From NCBI GenBank assembly GCA_037178675.1, contig JAYMGJ010000521.1:1-64000 (forward strand): DNA of 64,000 nt. The letters are read 5' to 3'. Under the pieces are notes generated by a model, which saw only the letters and a program-made list of their open reading frames with translations, was not told the DNA's origin and ran no database searches. The translations under genes were made by a program, and so were the position numbers. This document shows positions 40,568-52,872 of this stretch, one piece after another. Every line of letters starts with the position of its first letter. The first letter of the stretch is position 1. Source of the DNA: Scleroderma bovista (lineage: Eukaryota > Basidiomycota > Agaricomycetes > Boletales > Sclerodermataceae).

Positions 40568-43210
40568 TCCCTTAGGGACAGTCTAGATTGGGGGTAAGTA
40601 CATGTTAAATGATTCACGACAATGGAAGCTCTGACATCCGACACCTTTCCCGTCGTCATAGCAGATATGATGGTCGGGACAGCTGTACTTATATCCATCA
40701 CACTAAGAAACGTCCACGTTGTCAGTATCAGTCGATTAGCGGGGTCCACTAGGCGAGTGCACAGTACCGGCCATTTACAGCTACTATTCAAAGGCTCCGA
40801 TCGCACAGGTCTGTTAACATGGTACATACATGTAGTAGTCGGATTGAATTCTGCACGCTCCCCAGGAACGCACAGAGGATCTCTTAATACGTGGTGACAA
40901 TCTCGGCGAGAGCTCTAAGCAATCGTAGTGAATATCTTGTTTGAGATGAGCGCATGTATTCCTTTCATCGGTTGTTTGACTTCCTGTGCTGTGCTTGATC
41001 TTTAGCTCGGATCTTGCCGGGTTCATAATTGGCCCCTGAGCAGTGTACCACTCTGAAAAACTGCAATTAGGGGATTTTATGCGAGTAGGAACTTTGCCAT
41101 TATCGAATTGACATGAATGAACTTGGTACAGGTTGGCTGTAAACGTCGATATGTGATATACAGGAAGAAGGGGTAGAATGTCCTTTGGGGAGGCGCACTC
41201 GCATTAATACATCAATCCACAAGGACGTTCGTATTCAGTACACGGGGGAAGTGGTAGGTAAAAGTAAAATCATCAGCAAGGTCGTGGAATAAACCTTCTC
41301 CGTAAGAATTGGAAGGGGACCATTCATAACATAAAGTTTAGTACAGACGCCTTGTACGTCTGTAGCTGCCAAAAACACCGCACGCAGCGGTGCAGAATCC
41401 GAGAAGAAGGGCAACGAGTGCCCCAAGGCCTATCCAATTAGCATTGCCCCAAGTCGCATTGGTACCGTTGTCACTCAATTTGGCACGCTCGACACCAAAG
41501 AGGGCAGTGCTGATGACCCAGGCAATAAGGGTACAGAGTAGGGCCAAAGCTGCGGTCAGAGTCATGAAGACAGTTCCAGCGCGATGGTAACTGGCCCCAC
41601 AGAGACCCAGGAATACTGATATCCCAGCAAGCCCGGCAGCGATGGGGTATAGAATGAGAGCGCATGTGAGATTACGCATGATGTTGGCGTTGACCCCCGG
41701 TACGGATATGGGCGAGTAGTAGCACACTTTCGTAGTGGAACCGGTGTAACCAAGCACCCCGAAGGATAAGTCGTCAACATCCATGAACGAGATGGCGTTC
41801 CACGTGGGTGCTGAAACCGACACCTGTGAACGGTGGGTGACGTTAAGTGGGATAAGATCAGATAACGACAAGATCCGGACTTACGAATATGAGGAGCACC
41901 ATGGCTGCGAAGCAAAAGAAGAGGCCTGGGAGAGCAGCTGAAGCAGCCATCGTGAGAGACTGGAGACGAGAGTGGGTGGAGATTTGGAAAGTGTATGTGT
42001 AGATATACCTCTTGGAGCGGCGCTGCGCACCGCTCTGAGCTGGATATACACAGCAATACCTATGACGTCAAATGAGGCTGTGCAACATATTTGTCCCAGC
42101 GGTTCTGAGTCGAACATACTATCGCGTGGCCTGTGACGGCCATGCCGCCGAACGGGACTTGAAAACTTTGGGGTGACCATGCGTTACTTTCTGTGACATT
42201 TTGTGACGGCCAACTGGTGGGGAGGCAAACTGAGTGGTAAGCGATAGTACACCCCGGGGAAAACTTTCAATATTCAGGCACATCCAGCTACCTTGATCAC
42301 AGCTTGCAAGAGCAACAAGCAACTTCATTCAATTTTTACCACCCATTCAATTGCTCAAAGACCCTGGGTAACAAAGTCCGTTAAGGTACGAGTATAGAAG
42401 TGGCACCAGTATAGGCGTAGGAGAGGAAAAATCTGGACCCGCATCGGTATCGCATTGCCACCAGTGGCGCGCAGCCCGCAGTGCGCACTGCCCTCGTAAA
42501 ACCGTCGTCCGGCCGCATCACTATGGTCGGCGTCCTTGGGGGTCAGCAGTAGCAGTACATTGGGAGCCACACACCACCGTCGTAATCGTCTCGCCAGGTT
42601 TGATAGACAAGTAGCACGACAACAGTCGACCTGGCGGGACACACTTTCAATGCCTGGAGATGCTCGCTCGTTGGGATATATTTTCCCTACGAAGTACATG
42701 GGACGAGGAGAGAAGTTGGCGAACATATAGAATGAGACCCTTTTCATAAAAGTTGATCAGAGGGTCACGGGGCCTGAGCGGAGGACTAGTTTGTGCCAAA
42801 CGCATGCTCTGAGCGCAGGTTTGATTTTAGGGGACGACTGTTGTAGGTGCCTGTACGAACGTCGGCGTAAATGCTGTTAATGAAATGCCAGTCGAAGGAC
42901 AGCATGCCTTTCAGTTGGGGAAAGATGCTGATTGACAGCCAGTTTCCCCTCCAAATTCCACGGTTCAACGGGCCATCTACCATTCCAAGGACAACCACAA
43001 TTCGCGTTTAGTTAGAACACAGACAGAATGGGGGAATAAAATGATACCCTATTACTTGACCCCTCTTCCAAAGGTGCATGGAGAGAAAAGGAGAGCTTTT
43101 TCAGTGCAGACATGTTGGAGTCAACAGAGAGTCTTGACACATGTTTACTCGACTACATAATCACCTAGTGCTGAGCTATTGCAGTGTAGTCAACTAATCT
43201 AGATCCCTAA
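40568..43210. repeat. Tandem segment, unit 1 (PalI-like gene 1 plus flanks)
   Basis: Starts with GACAGTCTAGATTGGGGGTAAG, which recurs at 43638. It contains PalI-like gene 1 and conserved flanking blocks (for example GAAACTTTCAATATTCAGGC near 42260 and CTCGCTCGTTGGGATATA near 42660). Unit 2 has the same blocks in the same order. A decayed frame at 42355-42747 on the minus strand has counterparts in units 2 and 3. Confidence 0.75.
41338..41950 (-). CDS. PalI/SUR7-like four-helix membrane protein 1 (183 aa)
   Basis: Exons 41950-41885 and 41823-41338. Residues 1-22 are a signal-anchor helix (MAASAALPGLFFCFAAMVLL). An extracellular loop follows (VSVSAPTWNAISFMDV, then LGYTGSTTKVCYY). Three more helices come near residues 75-100, 108-130 and 150-172, and then a basic RRTRR tail. 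Helix number and loop layout fit the SUR7/PalI (Rim9) group, whose members scaffold plasma-membrane eisosomes or alkaline-pH signalling. Which role applies is unknown. The 61-nt intron is not a multiple of three and must be removed. Confidence 0.75.
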
Positions 43211-43439
43211 ACGACCACCAACTTAATGACATCCACTCGCCCAACCCACGGATCGCGGTTCCAGCACAATACACAGTCAATTGGTACATAAGCGCGGTCC
43301 GGTCCTAGCCTCACCCGCGAATGCTCTCCAAGCCAGCACGAGTGAGTGCAGAGCCAGACATACCCGGGCAACAACGCCACAAATGCGCACCCAGTCAACC
43401 CCACGACTTGACTGGACTACCATTCACGCCACAATATTA

Positions 43440-43635
43440 TAGACGTGGCTGCATGATCGCCCAGCACAGACACGGTGGGGGCCACCACCAAAGCCATGAT
43501 GAGGTTCATCGAAACGACCAGGACCACAGCCACAGATGACGATGACAGTCCCACCAGCATGATCACCACCACCACCTCAATAATGGGGACTGTGGCCACT
43601 GACAACCAGCACTAGCACGATCACCACCTCAAAGA
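43440..43635. repeat. Low-complexity CAC/GAC-rich stretch between units 1 and 2
   Basis: Dense CCAC, ACCACC and GACGATGAC runs give open frames of His/Asp/Thr-rich peptide. Composition differs from the flanks, and no gene is implied. Confidence 0.6.
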
Positions 43636-43637
43636 GG

Positions 43638-46020
43638 GACAGTCTAGATTCGGGGTAAGTGATATGATAAATGATTCGCGACAATCGAAGCTCTTTCCCA
43701 TCGTCACAGCAGATAAGATGGTTAGGACAGCTGTACTTATATCCATCACACTAAGAAGCGTCCATGCTATCGGTATTAGTCGATTAGCGGGGTCCACTAG
43801 GCACGTACCAGTACTAGCCATTACAGGTAAAGCTGCTATTCAGATACTCACACAGGTCTATCAACATGGTGTGTTGTACTTCATCACGGTGCTTTGCTCG
43901 ATCTTCAGCCTGGTCTTTGCCGGGTTCATGATTGGCCCCTGAGAACAGCGGTATATCACTCTGGAGATCTGCGATCAGAGATATTTTATGCGAGTAGGAG
44001 CTCTGCCAGTGTCGAATTGACATTAATGAACTCAGTACATGTTGGCTGTAGATATCGATAAAATATAATATACAAGAAGACGGGGTAGAGCATCTTTTAG
44101 GGATATGCACTCGTATCAAAACATCGATCCGCAATAGGGCATATTCAGTACGCGGGGAAAGCAGCAGACAAAAGTAAAATAATCGGCAAGATCGTGGAAT
44201 CTTCTCGGTAAAAATTGGACGGACCATTCATAACGAAGTTTACCCGCGCCTTGTACGCCTGGAGCTGCCAAAAACACCGCACGCAGTGTTGCAGAATCCG
44301 AGAAAAAGAAAGACGAATGCTCCAAGGCCTAGCCAAGTAGCATTACCCAAAGTCGCATCGGTACCGTTGTCGCTCAATTTGGTACACTGGGTACCAAAGA
44401 GGACAGTGCTGATGACCCAAGCCTCAAGGGTACAGAGTATGGCCAGAGCTACGGTCAGATTTATAAGGGCAGTTCCAGCGCATTGGTAACTAGCCCAACA
44501 GAGACCTAGGAGCACCGATATCCCAGCAAGCCCGGCAGCGATGGGGTATAGAATGAAAGCACATGAAGCACTATACATAACGTCGTCGCCGAACCACGGT
44601 ACAGATATGGGAAAATAGTAGCACAGTTGCGTCGTGGAACCGGTGTAACCAAACACCCCGAAGTGAAGGTCGCCAACATCCATGAACGAGATGGCGTCCC
44701 ACGCGGGTGGTGAAATCGATACCTGTGAAAGGGTGACGTTAAGTGGGATAAAATCAGACGACGACAGATAGGGCCCAAGATTCGGACTTACGCCTATGAG
44801 GAGCATCGTGGCTACGGAGCAAAAGAAGAGGGCTGGGAAAGCAGCTGAAGCCATCGTGAAGAACTGGAACGTAGTGAAGACGAAAATCGACGGAGATTTG
44901 GAAAGTATGTGGATAGATATACCTCTTGCAGCTGGGTTGCGCACTGAGCCAATTTGCCAAGCTCCATACTCTCTGAGTCATGATAGACATACACAGCATA
45001 TTGATGCCCACCAATTCAGATGATGCTTGACTGGACATTTGTCGCAATTCTGTGCAATGTTGCACTGGTCGATGTCGAACATACAGGGGGAAACTTTCAA
45101 TATCCAGGCACATCCACGACTTTTCGGAACTAGATAAAGGGTCGAACTTCGCCAGCAGCTATTGACCACAGCTTGCAAGAGCAACACGGAACTTCATTCA
45201 ATTTTTAACCACCGGTAAGAAAGTCCGTTAGGGTACGAGTATAGAGTGGCACCAGTATACGCGTGAGCGAGCAAAAATCCAGACGCGCATCGATATCGCA
45301 TCGCCACCGCTGTTTTCAATGTCCTCGTAAAGTCGTTGTCCGGGCGCATCAACGTCCTTGGGGGTCAACAGTGGCAGCACATTGGGGGCTACATGCCACC
45401 GTCGCAATTGCCTCGCCAAGTTTGATAGACAAGTAGCACGACGACACGGGACACATTTTGAATGCCTGGAGATGCTCGTTCGTTGGGATATATCTTCCCT
45501 TCGAAGCACATGAGATGAGGAGAGAAATTGGTGAGCATATGGAATGAGACCCTTTAGATCAGTGGTGATGTGGCCCGAGTGGAGGAACTAGACTACATAG
45601 TTTGTGTCAAACGCATGATGAGCGCAGGATTGATTTTAGGGGACGACTGTTGTAGGTGCCTGTACGAACGTCGACGTAAACGCTGTCAATGAAATGCTGA
45701 CAGCATACCTTTCAGTTAGGGAAAGGTGCTGAGCTAGTTTCCCCTTTTCCTATGCGTTCAACAGGCCCATCTAACCACAATTCGCGTTTGGTTGAAACAC
45801 AGAGAGAATGAGAAAATCAAATGACACCCTATCACCTCCTTTGAATACACAAAGGTGGATAGAGATAAGAGGAGAGTCTTTTCAGTGCCAGTCTGAAGAT
45901 GAAAGTGCTGTGTTTACTCGATTACATACTACATTTTAGTTCAAACAACAACTATCAACTTTAATGACATCCACCCACGGATCGCGGTTCCAGCGCAACA
46001 CCTAGTCAGTCGGTACATGA
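43638..46020. repeat. Tandem segment, unit 2 (PalI-like gene 2 plus flanks)
   Basis: Collinear with unit 1 from GACAGTCTAGATTCGGGGTAAG to GACATCCACCCACGGATCGCGGTTCCAGC, with small deletions in the flanks. The GGCACATCCA landmark is offset about 2.8 kb from unit 1. Confidence 0.75.
44240..44854 (-). CDS. PalI/SUR7-like four-helix membrane protein 2 (181 aa)
   Basis: Exons 44854-44792 and 44722-44240. The layout matches gene 1: N-terminal helix (MASAAFPALFFCSVATMLL), loop VSISPPAWDAISFMDVGDLHFGV, three further helices, ending SSRRTRRG. The intron is 69 nt, has no stop and is a multiple of three, so an unspliced message would encode 23 extra residues in the first loop. The GTAAGT donor and CAG acceptor are good, and gene 1 proves splicing at this site, so the spliced form is preferred. 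Confidence 0.75.
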   Translation of the reverse strand: MASAAFPALFFCSVATMLLIGVSPNLGPYLSSSDFIPLNVTLSQVSISPPAWDAISFMDVGDLHFGVFGYTGSTTQLCYYFPISVPWFGDDVMYSASCAFILYPIAAGLAGISVLLGLCWASYQCAGTALINLTVALAILCTLEAWVISTVLFGTQCTKLSDNGTDATLGNATWLGLGAFVFLFLGFCNTACGVFGSSRRTRRG

Positions 46021-46359
46021 GAGTGATGGTGACTGTAACTCATTTAGTTTGAATATCTTTCAGCATTTCTGATGTTCTATGGCAGTTTTATAGTAGTCAT
46101 TCTCGTGTTGTTCAACAGGCTTGGCACTGTGTCCATGCACTCACTTTACTTGTGTGTGCAGTTTCGACTCTCTGGTGGTGTTTGACTCATCCGTTCGCCC
46201 CTTGTGTCTCTAACATGCTCATATGCATGGCACATGGCATCTGTGTTGCATCCAGTTGGGTCATTTGTAGGTTGTAGGTGGTTTTGCGTTTGCAGGTGTG
46301 TTTGACACATCTAGATATTTACTTGTCATGTGTTCCCTCTTGCACCTTCAACCCCCCAC

Positions 46360-46680
46360 TTGACAGTGATCAGCACGTGAACGCAGACCACAATCACCCT
46401 CACCAGCGACGACCACCAGCAATATTGACGACAACGATCCACTAATGCGACAATGACGGCCACCAACGCGACGATGGCGACGATGACTACAACCACTACT
46501 ACTAATGTCGCCGGCTGCCGCCAACCACCATCGCAAAGACGCCAACTGCTACCACCACACCGTTTGCCACTCACCACCGCCACCCTCACCAGCAGCATCA
46601 ACGACAATGCAATGACAACGAGGAGGCACACAGCAACGACGAGGACGGCGATGAGGTAGCGCACATTCTGACGTGCGTGC
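46360..46680. repeat. Low-complexity ACN/GACGA-rich stretch between units 2 and 3
   Basis: Trinucleotide-biased sequence (ACC, ACG, ACT, GAC) that would encode a Thr-rich run on the plus strand (46453-46659). It sits in extra sequence that makes unit 3 start later than the 2-unit spacing predicts. Confidence 0.6.
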
Positions 46681-46796
46681 AAACGCGAGACATTGTTGGC
46701 GCCTACAAGGGTAATATGCAAGATGAGGGCTCAACGCGCGACACCGAAACAAAGCATTTTGACGGTTTGGGGGAGACTGTTTACAGACTAGTAACA

Positions 46797-48900
46797 ATCT
46801 CGGCGAGAGCTCTGAGCAATCGTTGTGAAAATCTTGTTTGAAAAGAACGCATGTATCTTGCATTGGTGTTTGACTTCATCACAGTGCTCTGCTCAATCGT
46901 CAGCCCAGATTTTGCCGGCTTCATCATTGGCCTCTGAGAACGGCGGTATAGGTAACACTCTGGAGAACCGCAATTAGGGATATTTTATGCGAGTAGAAGC
47001 TCTGCAAATGTCGAATTAACTCAGTACAGGTTGGCTGTAGATATTGATAAAATATGATATACAAGAAGACGGGGGGGTAGAGCATCTTTTAGGGATATAC
47101 ACTTGTATTAATACATCAACCCACAATAGGGCATATTCAGTACGCGGGGAAAGCAGCAGACAAAAAGTTAAAATGCATCGGCAAGATCGTGGAATGAATC
47201 TTCGTAAAAGAAAAATTTGGACGGACCATTCATAACATAAAGTTTTACTCGCGCCTTGTACGCCTGGAGCCGCCACAAACACCGCACGCAGTGTTGCAGA
47301 ATCCGAGAAGAAGGGAAACGAGTGCTCCAAGGCCTATCCAAATAGCATTACCCAAAGTCACATCGAGATTGTCGGGCATTTGGGTATACTGGATACCGAA
47401 GACGACAGTGCTGGTGACCCAGGCAACAAGGGTACAGAGTAGGGCCAAACCTACGATCAGATTTATAAAGACAATTCCAGCGCGATGGTAAGCGGCCCCG
47501 CAGAGACCGAGGAGTACCGGTATCCCAGCAAGCACGGCGGCAATGGGGTATAGAATGAAAGCACATGTGACATGATACATAATGTCGTCGTCGATCCACG
47601 GTAATGATACGGGCAAATAGTAGCATAGTTGCACCGTATCACCGGTGTATTCAAACATCCCGAAGTAAAGTTGTGTCGTGTAGCTGGTGTAACCAAACAC
47701 CCCGAAGTGAAGGTCACCAACATCCATGAACGAGATGGCGTCCCACGTGGGTGCTGAAATCGATACCTGTGAAAAGGTGACGTTAAGTGGGATAAAATCT
47801 GACAACGACAGATAGGATCCAAGATCCAGACATACGAATACGAGGAGAATCGTAGCTGCGAAGGAAAAGAAGAGGCCTGGGAGAACTGAAGCCATCGTGA
47901 AGAACTGGAACGTAGTGAAGGCGAGAGTCGATGGAGATTTGGAGAGTAGATGCGTAGATATACCTCTTGGAGCTGGGTTGCGCACTGAGCTGATTTGCCA
48001 AGACCCACACTTTCTGAGCTATGATAAACATACACAGCATATGCAGACGCCCATGAGATCAAATGAGGGGGGCGCAACTTGGCTGGACATATTTTGTCGC
48101 AATTCTGTGCAATATTGCACTGGTCGATGTCGAACATGCAGGGGGAAACTTTCAATATCCAGGCACATCCACGACTTTTTCGGGACTAGATCATGGACCG
48201 AACTTCGCCAAACAGCTACTTTGACCACAGCTGGCAAGAGCAATGCGCAAATTCGTTCAATTTTTGACCACCGATTCATTTGCTGAAAGACCCTGGGTAA
48301 GAAAGTCCGTTAGGATACGCGTACAGAGTGGCACCAGTATACGCGCTAGTGGGCCGGATCCGCATCAGTATCACATTGCCACTGCTGTTTTTCGAAGCCT
48401 TGGCGTGCAGCCCAGACTGCGCTCGTCCGGCCGCGACATTCGACATCGTGATGCATTGACGTCCTTGGAGGTCAGCAGAGTGGCAGCACAACGGGAGCCA
48501 CACGCCACCGTCATAATTGTCTCGCCAGGTTTGATATACAAAGTAGCACGACGACAATCAGCTTGGCGGGACACGTTTTGAATGCGAATGCCTGGAGGAG
48601 ATGCTCGCTCGTTGGGATATACATATCTTGCTTTCAAAGTACATGGGATGAGGAGAGCAGTTGGCGAACGTATGGAATGAGACCCTTTATATCAGATGGT
48701 GATGGGGCCTGAGTAGAGGGACTAGAGGAACTAGTTTGTGTCAAACGCATGATGAGCGCAGGGCTGATATCAGGGGGGCCCGTAGATGGCCCTGTGCGAA
48801 CATCGGCGTGAATGCTGTCAATGAAATGCCACTCGGAGGACACCATACATACCTTTCAGTTGGAGAAAGGTACTACTGACTGGCGGCCAGTTCCGCCATA
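46797..48900. repeat. Tandem segment, unit 3 (PalI-like gene 3 plus flanks)
   Basis: Begins with TCTCGGCGAGAGCTCTGAGC, matching unit 1 at about 40901, and runs collinear through PalI-like gene 3 and the GAAACTTTCAATATCCAGGC block near 48145. It lacks the first ~330 bp of units 1 and 2. Confidence 0.7.
47245..47895 (-). CDS. PalI/SUR7-like four-helix membrane protein 3 (193 aa)
   Basis: Exons 47895-47836 and 47766-47245. Same fold signature as genes 1 and 2 (MASVLPGLFFSFAATILLVF, SISAPTWDAISFMDV, ending GGSRRTRRE). It has an extra 14-residue duplication in the first extracellular loop: HFGVFGYTSYTTQLY is followed by FGMFEYTGDTVQLCYY. The 69-nt intron (donor GTATGT) is again in frame and stop-free. 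Confidence 0.75.
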   Translation of the reverse strand: MASVLPGLFFSFAATILLVFVCLDLGSYLSLSDFIPLNVTFSQVSISAPTWDAISFMDVGDLHFGVFGYTSYTTQLYFGMFEYTGDTVQLCYYLPVSLPWIDDDIMYHVTCAFILYPIAAVLAGIPVLLGLCGAAYHRAGIVFINLIVGLALLCTLVAWVTSTVVFGIQYTQMPDNLDVTLGNAIWIGLGALVSLLLGFCNTACGVCGGSRRTRRE

Positions 48901-51900
48901 GTTCAAGGAATCAAGCTCAACAGGCAATTAGTAATGCGTGAAGAGAGAGCAAATATTGACGCATGTTTACTCGATTACATAATCACGCCTAATTCCTCAC
49001 TCAGTATGTCCTATGTAGTGGTAAGGTTACCCTACGGGTCTACCCACTCGAGCTTCCCTGTGCAACCCCCACCCATTCTACACAGAGTTCATAGTTGCTG
49101 TAAAGTGCAATATTGAAGCAGTAGATGCAATTTTATCTGGCCTACTTTGAGAGGTAGTAGGGTTTAGCGAGCGCCAGGCTGTGGCAGAACTCAGCTCAGT
49201 CGGAATACATATGTACTTACCACTACACCGCCAACCGTACATACCTCCAACGCACCAACGAAGCAGTCCTTACACCGCATGCACGCATTCGCGCGGTATC
49301 TTATAAATCCATCACCTCGGGGAATCCTATCACAACCCACAACAGTGGTAGGCACGGATCAAACCCGTTAGTACATACGTGGCCCGAGTGCCCTCGGATG
49401 GCAACGCAAAACCAATAGAAGTAAGTCCCTCGAACTTGGAACAACTGCCCACTGGAGGGAAACCAGTGATGGGCCTACTGATGCGGTCCTCCAGAATAAA
49501 CGGTCAGGGTCGAAAAATACCACATGGATAATGACTCTCCCCATGCCGTCGGTTCCCGCACAAGCACCTGGCAGGAAGCCAAGTTATCGATAAGTCGATT
49601 TGAAAACGCCTCCTCGGTGGCTCGGGGTGACAACCTGAAGGCGTTTCACCGTGGCCAACGCCAGAATTCAGTCTAATTCGTTTTTTTTTCCCCGCGGAGG
49701 AATAGAAGGCAAGCCCTGGAATGCGGGGAGAAGAATACCGGTCTCGGGATCCCCGACATGGCGAGGGGCGCGGTACTACTTTGTCAACCAGTGCGTCCCT
49801 TCAGAAGACTCGTTCAAATCAAAAAAAAGCATGGATTCTTAGTCTAAGGAATCCGTGCGAGAACTCGACCAAAGGCACTTCGAAGTTCGCGAAGTAGGGG
49901 TTTAAATCCCCCGATCGAGGAAAACGCAATAGATAGGGGGATGAACTACGGTTCTTTTGCGGTATGTGTTTGCCGTTGCCGCTCCCGCTGCCGACGTTGC
50001 TCTGACGACTGCTGCAGGGCGTAGCACTGGTCAATTTGAGCGACTGCGATCATGAAGACCTTTGTTGCCCTCGGAGTGCCCCGCTCCTGGACTAGCTATC
50101 TCCTTGTCGTGCGCGCCGCCGTCAGTGCAGGCGTCCGCGGCGAGACGTTGGTGGGACCACTCGCTAGGAGGCCGGTTTCTGTGAGGATTGGAGTTGGGAG
50201 TTCGAGGATCCATGTACGTTAGTGCCCAGCGTCAACGTTTTCCTGAGAGTAGTAGACTAACGCAGCCAAACGACTTCGCGAGCGAAGCGTGAACACGAGC
50301 ACACCCATCGCTACCCGAGTGCTTTGCGCCCACCAATGCAGCCGTCGCATAAGCAAAAGCATCATGCAAGGGTACTAGTACGTTGCCGGAACGGGTCGTT
50401 TCCCGCCACGATAGTATCGCTCCGCAGTCCCCCTGATCCAGAGGTACGTTTGTTCTCGTGCTCTCTCTATAAATATGTACAAGATGATGATCGGCGTTGC
50501 TCTGCAGCACGGTGCTCTGTTATGAGATCGTGGTTTTTTTTTGCAGGGATCCCAATGATGATAAGTTTCTATCAGAAACTCGTGTTTTTTCTTTATGACC
50601 TCTCAAGGACTGACATTTAGCTGTAAGCGGGTGTTATGAATTTATAATGCCCAGCGTCTGGGATGCGTTCGTGTAATCCCGCGGACGAGAAGGAACAGTG
50701 CTGCATGTTGTCCGTCGTTCAAAAAATGACCGTGAGCCGAAAACGTTCACTACATTATGTCGACGTTTGCGAGCCGTCGTGTTGGGTATACTTTTGCCGA
50801 TCGAGCTAGGACGAAAAAAGATTCTAGAGCCTGCCGCCGCCACTCGCATAATGAAACGCACACGCGGAGTAGTACATAGCACCTGGTGTCTGGCGTCATG
50901 GATGGGATTCTTTTTGATTGATCCGGAAAGGTGAGATTCAATTCGAGATAACTTCAAGCCTCAGTTTATGCTCTTGGTGCATATATTATCTCAGCTTTTC
51001 TGGTGCTGTAGATATGTGTGCACATGTGGGTGTGCACCTTGTCAAGAGTCTCACTGTGCGTGTGTCTGGCAAGCCAGGGTAGGAATGATTGCGTTTCGGG
51101 CGATCCAGGAACGCCGTTTTGTCAACTATCGATATGGTTGATAAAATTAACCCCACACGGCCGATATCTCATATCCACCACTTGACACGTATGCACAGTT
51201 GAATGTCAACTACTTGTCACACTGTCATCCCCCTGTACCCGGGTGCAAATTTCCGGAGTATGATTCTACCCTTGAGGATAATTCACAGTGATGCATGGGA
51301 ATGAGTATTCAATTGCAGAACCGGCCACGGATATTTACCGAGCGACGGGTTATCCTACTACTCGCCACGACCAGTGGAATATTTATTTATTCGCTGGCGC
51401 CACCAAGTTTTGCTCGCTTCGATGGCTTGCCGATGACCTAGAACCAACACCATGCACGGTTCCCAGGTGGTAGAAAAGACGGGGGTCTGGATTGCAGCGT
51501 GCAATGTACATGTATAGCGTTGCGCCGAGGCCGTGAACCCTGCATCGCCGTGATGAAATGGATGCTCCTTTTTGATGTATAGGCGTGCATTGCTTCGTCA
51601 GCTCCCTCGCCTCCTCGGGGAAAAGAGATGGGCGCAGCCAACTGAGCGACTGTTTTGGTGGTTAAGATATGAATACCCTGTAACACGCCACTGTCGTGAT
51701 CCAAACGTCCCATGGAGCAGTGGTTGTTTGTCAGCGGTGGCGAGTTCACGTCCAATTTCTGTATCGGATGACTATGATGTGCCATTGCAAGAATGGAATG
51801 GAGTGAGATGGGGAGCGAGCCCACGGGCTGTGTCAAGTGCCCTCACATTCCGTGGAGCGGTGCAAGATGAACAAGGTGGCCGCCGCACCGAAGGTCGAAT

Positions 51901-52872
51901 CCGATGAACGCATGCGCCATGTCGAGTTAGATAGTGCATTGGTACTGTGTGCGCGCTTGTCCGAGATGATCCGAGTATCCTCCGGCATTCTCCCGTGAGG
52001 TTGTCGCCGTCTTGGGTGCTGTTGAAGGGGGAAAGTGGAATGCCTTGATGTGGACCTCGAGGCATGCTGTGTTCTGCGTTGTAGACCGAGGGAATAAATG
52101 CAGACCGGTTGACGTTGTGGTGTCGCACGACAAGGAGGGACTGGATTGAGCGTGGGCTAGGGTGGGTGGGGTGTAAGATGCCGCGCCAGGACTGTGTTCA
52201 TACATCGAGAAGGAGGGGCCCATCGAGGGTGTACTGTGTAGCAACGCGGGGGTGATATGACATCAGAACACAATATCGACAGGGGACTTACAGCGGTGGC
52301 TGGCGAGCAACGCCGCGGATTTGGCAGGCGTGAGCCAGAGAGACGGCGATTGATTTGGCCCTGCAGGTTTGGATTGAGACGCCTGTACATGTGCCCGGCG
52401 GCAACGTTGGGGTCGCATGCAATACGTGCGAGTGGTGCAGTCCGATATGGACTAGCCCGCCACCTCGAGAACGCGGGCGAGTGCACTGAGGACGCGGGCT
52501 GGGGCGTGCGAGGACAGCCGTGATAGGTGGTTGATGCAGTGATGCGGTGTCTTTGGATCGACCAACGCGAGCGGCAGCTGAGCGAACGGGGGGTGGCCCG
52601 AAAAGGCAATGCTCGATTTGGTGTGCGTCGTTCGCGACGACCAACGCGAGCGCGGGCGAGCGCGGGGGGGGGGCTGAGGAGGGGAGGGGCCAGTGGGACG
52701 AGAAGGACGAGAAGACGAAGAGCCGAACAGATGCGACAGGCACCGGCACGAGGAGGGCTAAGTCCTCGGGCTTAGGCCTCTGTCATTAATGTTGTGATTG
52801 TCAGAAAGTCGATCCCTCTTCCATGGACACCTCTTAAGTCTCCCCCACCTGGGCCGTTTCCCTCGTCTCCCC
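48901..52872. other. Long region without a supportable gene
   Basis: About 4 kb between the PalI array and the P450. Open frames up to ~150 aa occur, mostly in GC-rich sequence at 51.4-52.8 kb on the minus strand (Ser/Pro/His-rich, for example 51927-52244 and 52288-52749). They have no recognised motif and no consistent splice chain. A hairpin resembling tRNA arms near 49880-49920 does not complete a cloverleaf. Confidence 0.4.

Noticed and set aside
42355..48637. Recurring minus-strand frames beside each PalI unit (42355-42747, 45228-45509, 48371-48637)
   Set aside because: They are homologous between units but shifted in frame and length, so they look like duplicated non-coding sequence or a dead gene rather than a conserved protein.
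49850..49925. tRNA-like hairpins (CTTCG-AAGTTCG-CGAAG followed by GGGG-TTTAAAT-CCCC)
   Set aside because: The putative anticodon loop lacks U33, and no D arm or pairing acceptor stem could be found.
52288..52749. Minus-strand Ser/Pro/His-rich frames upstream of the P450
   Set aside because: High GC opens several frames at once; no motif, no start context and no splice chain supports a gene.
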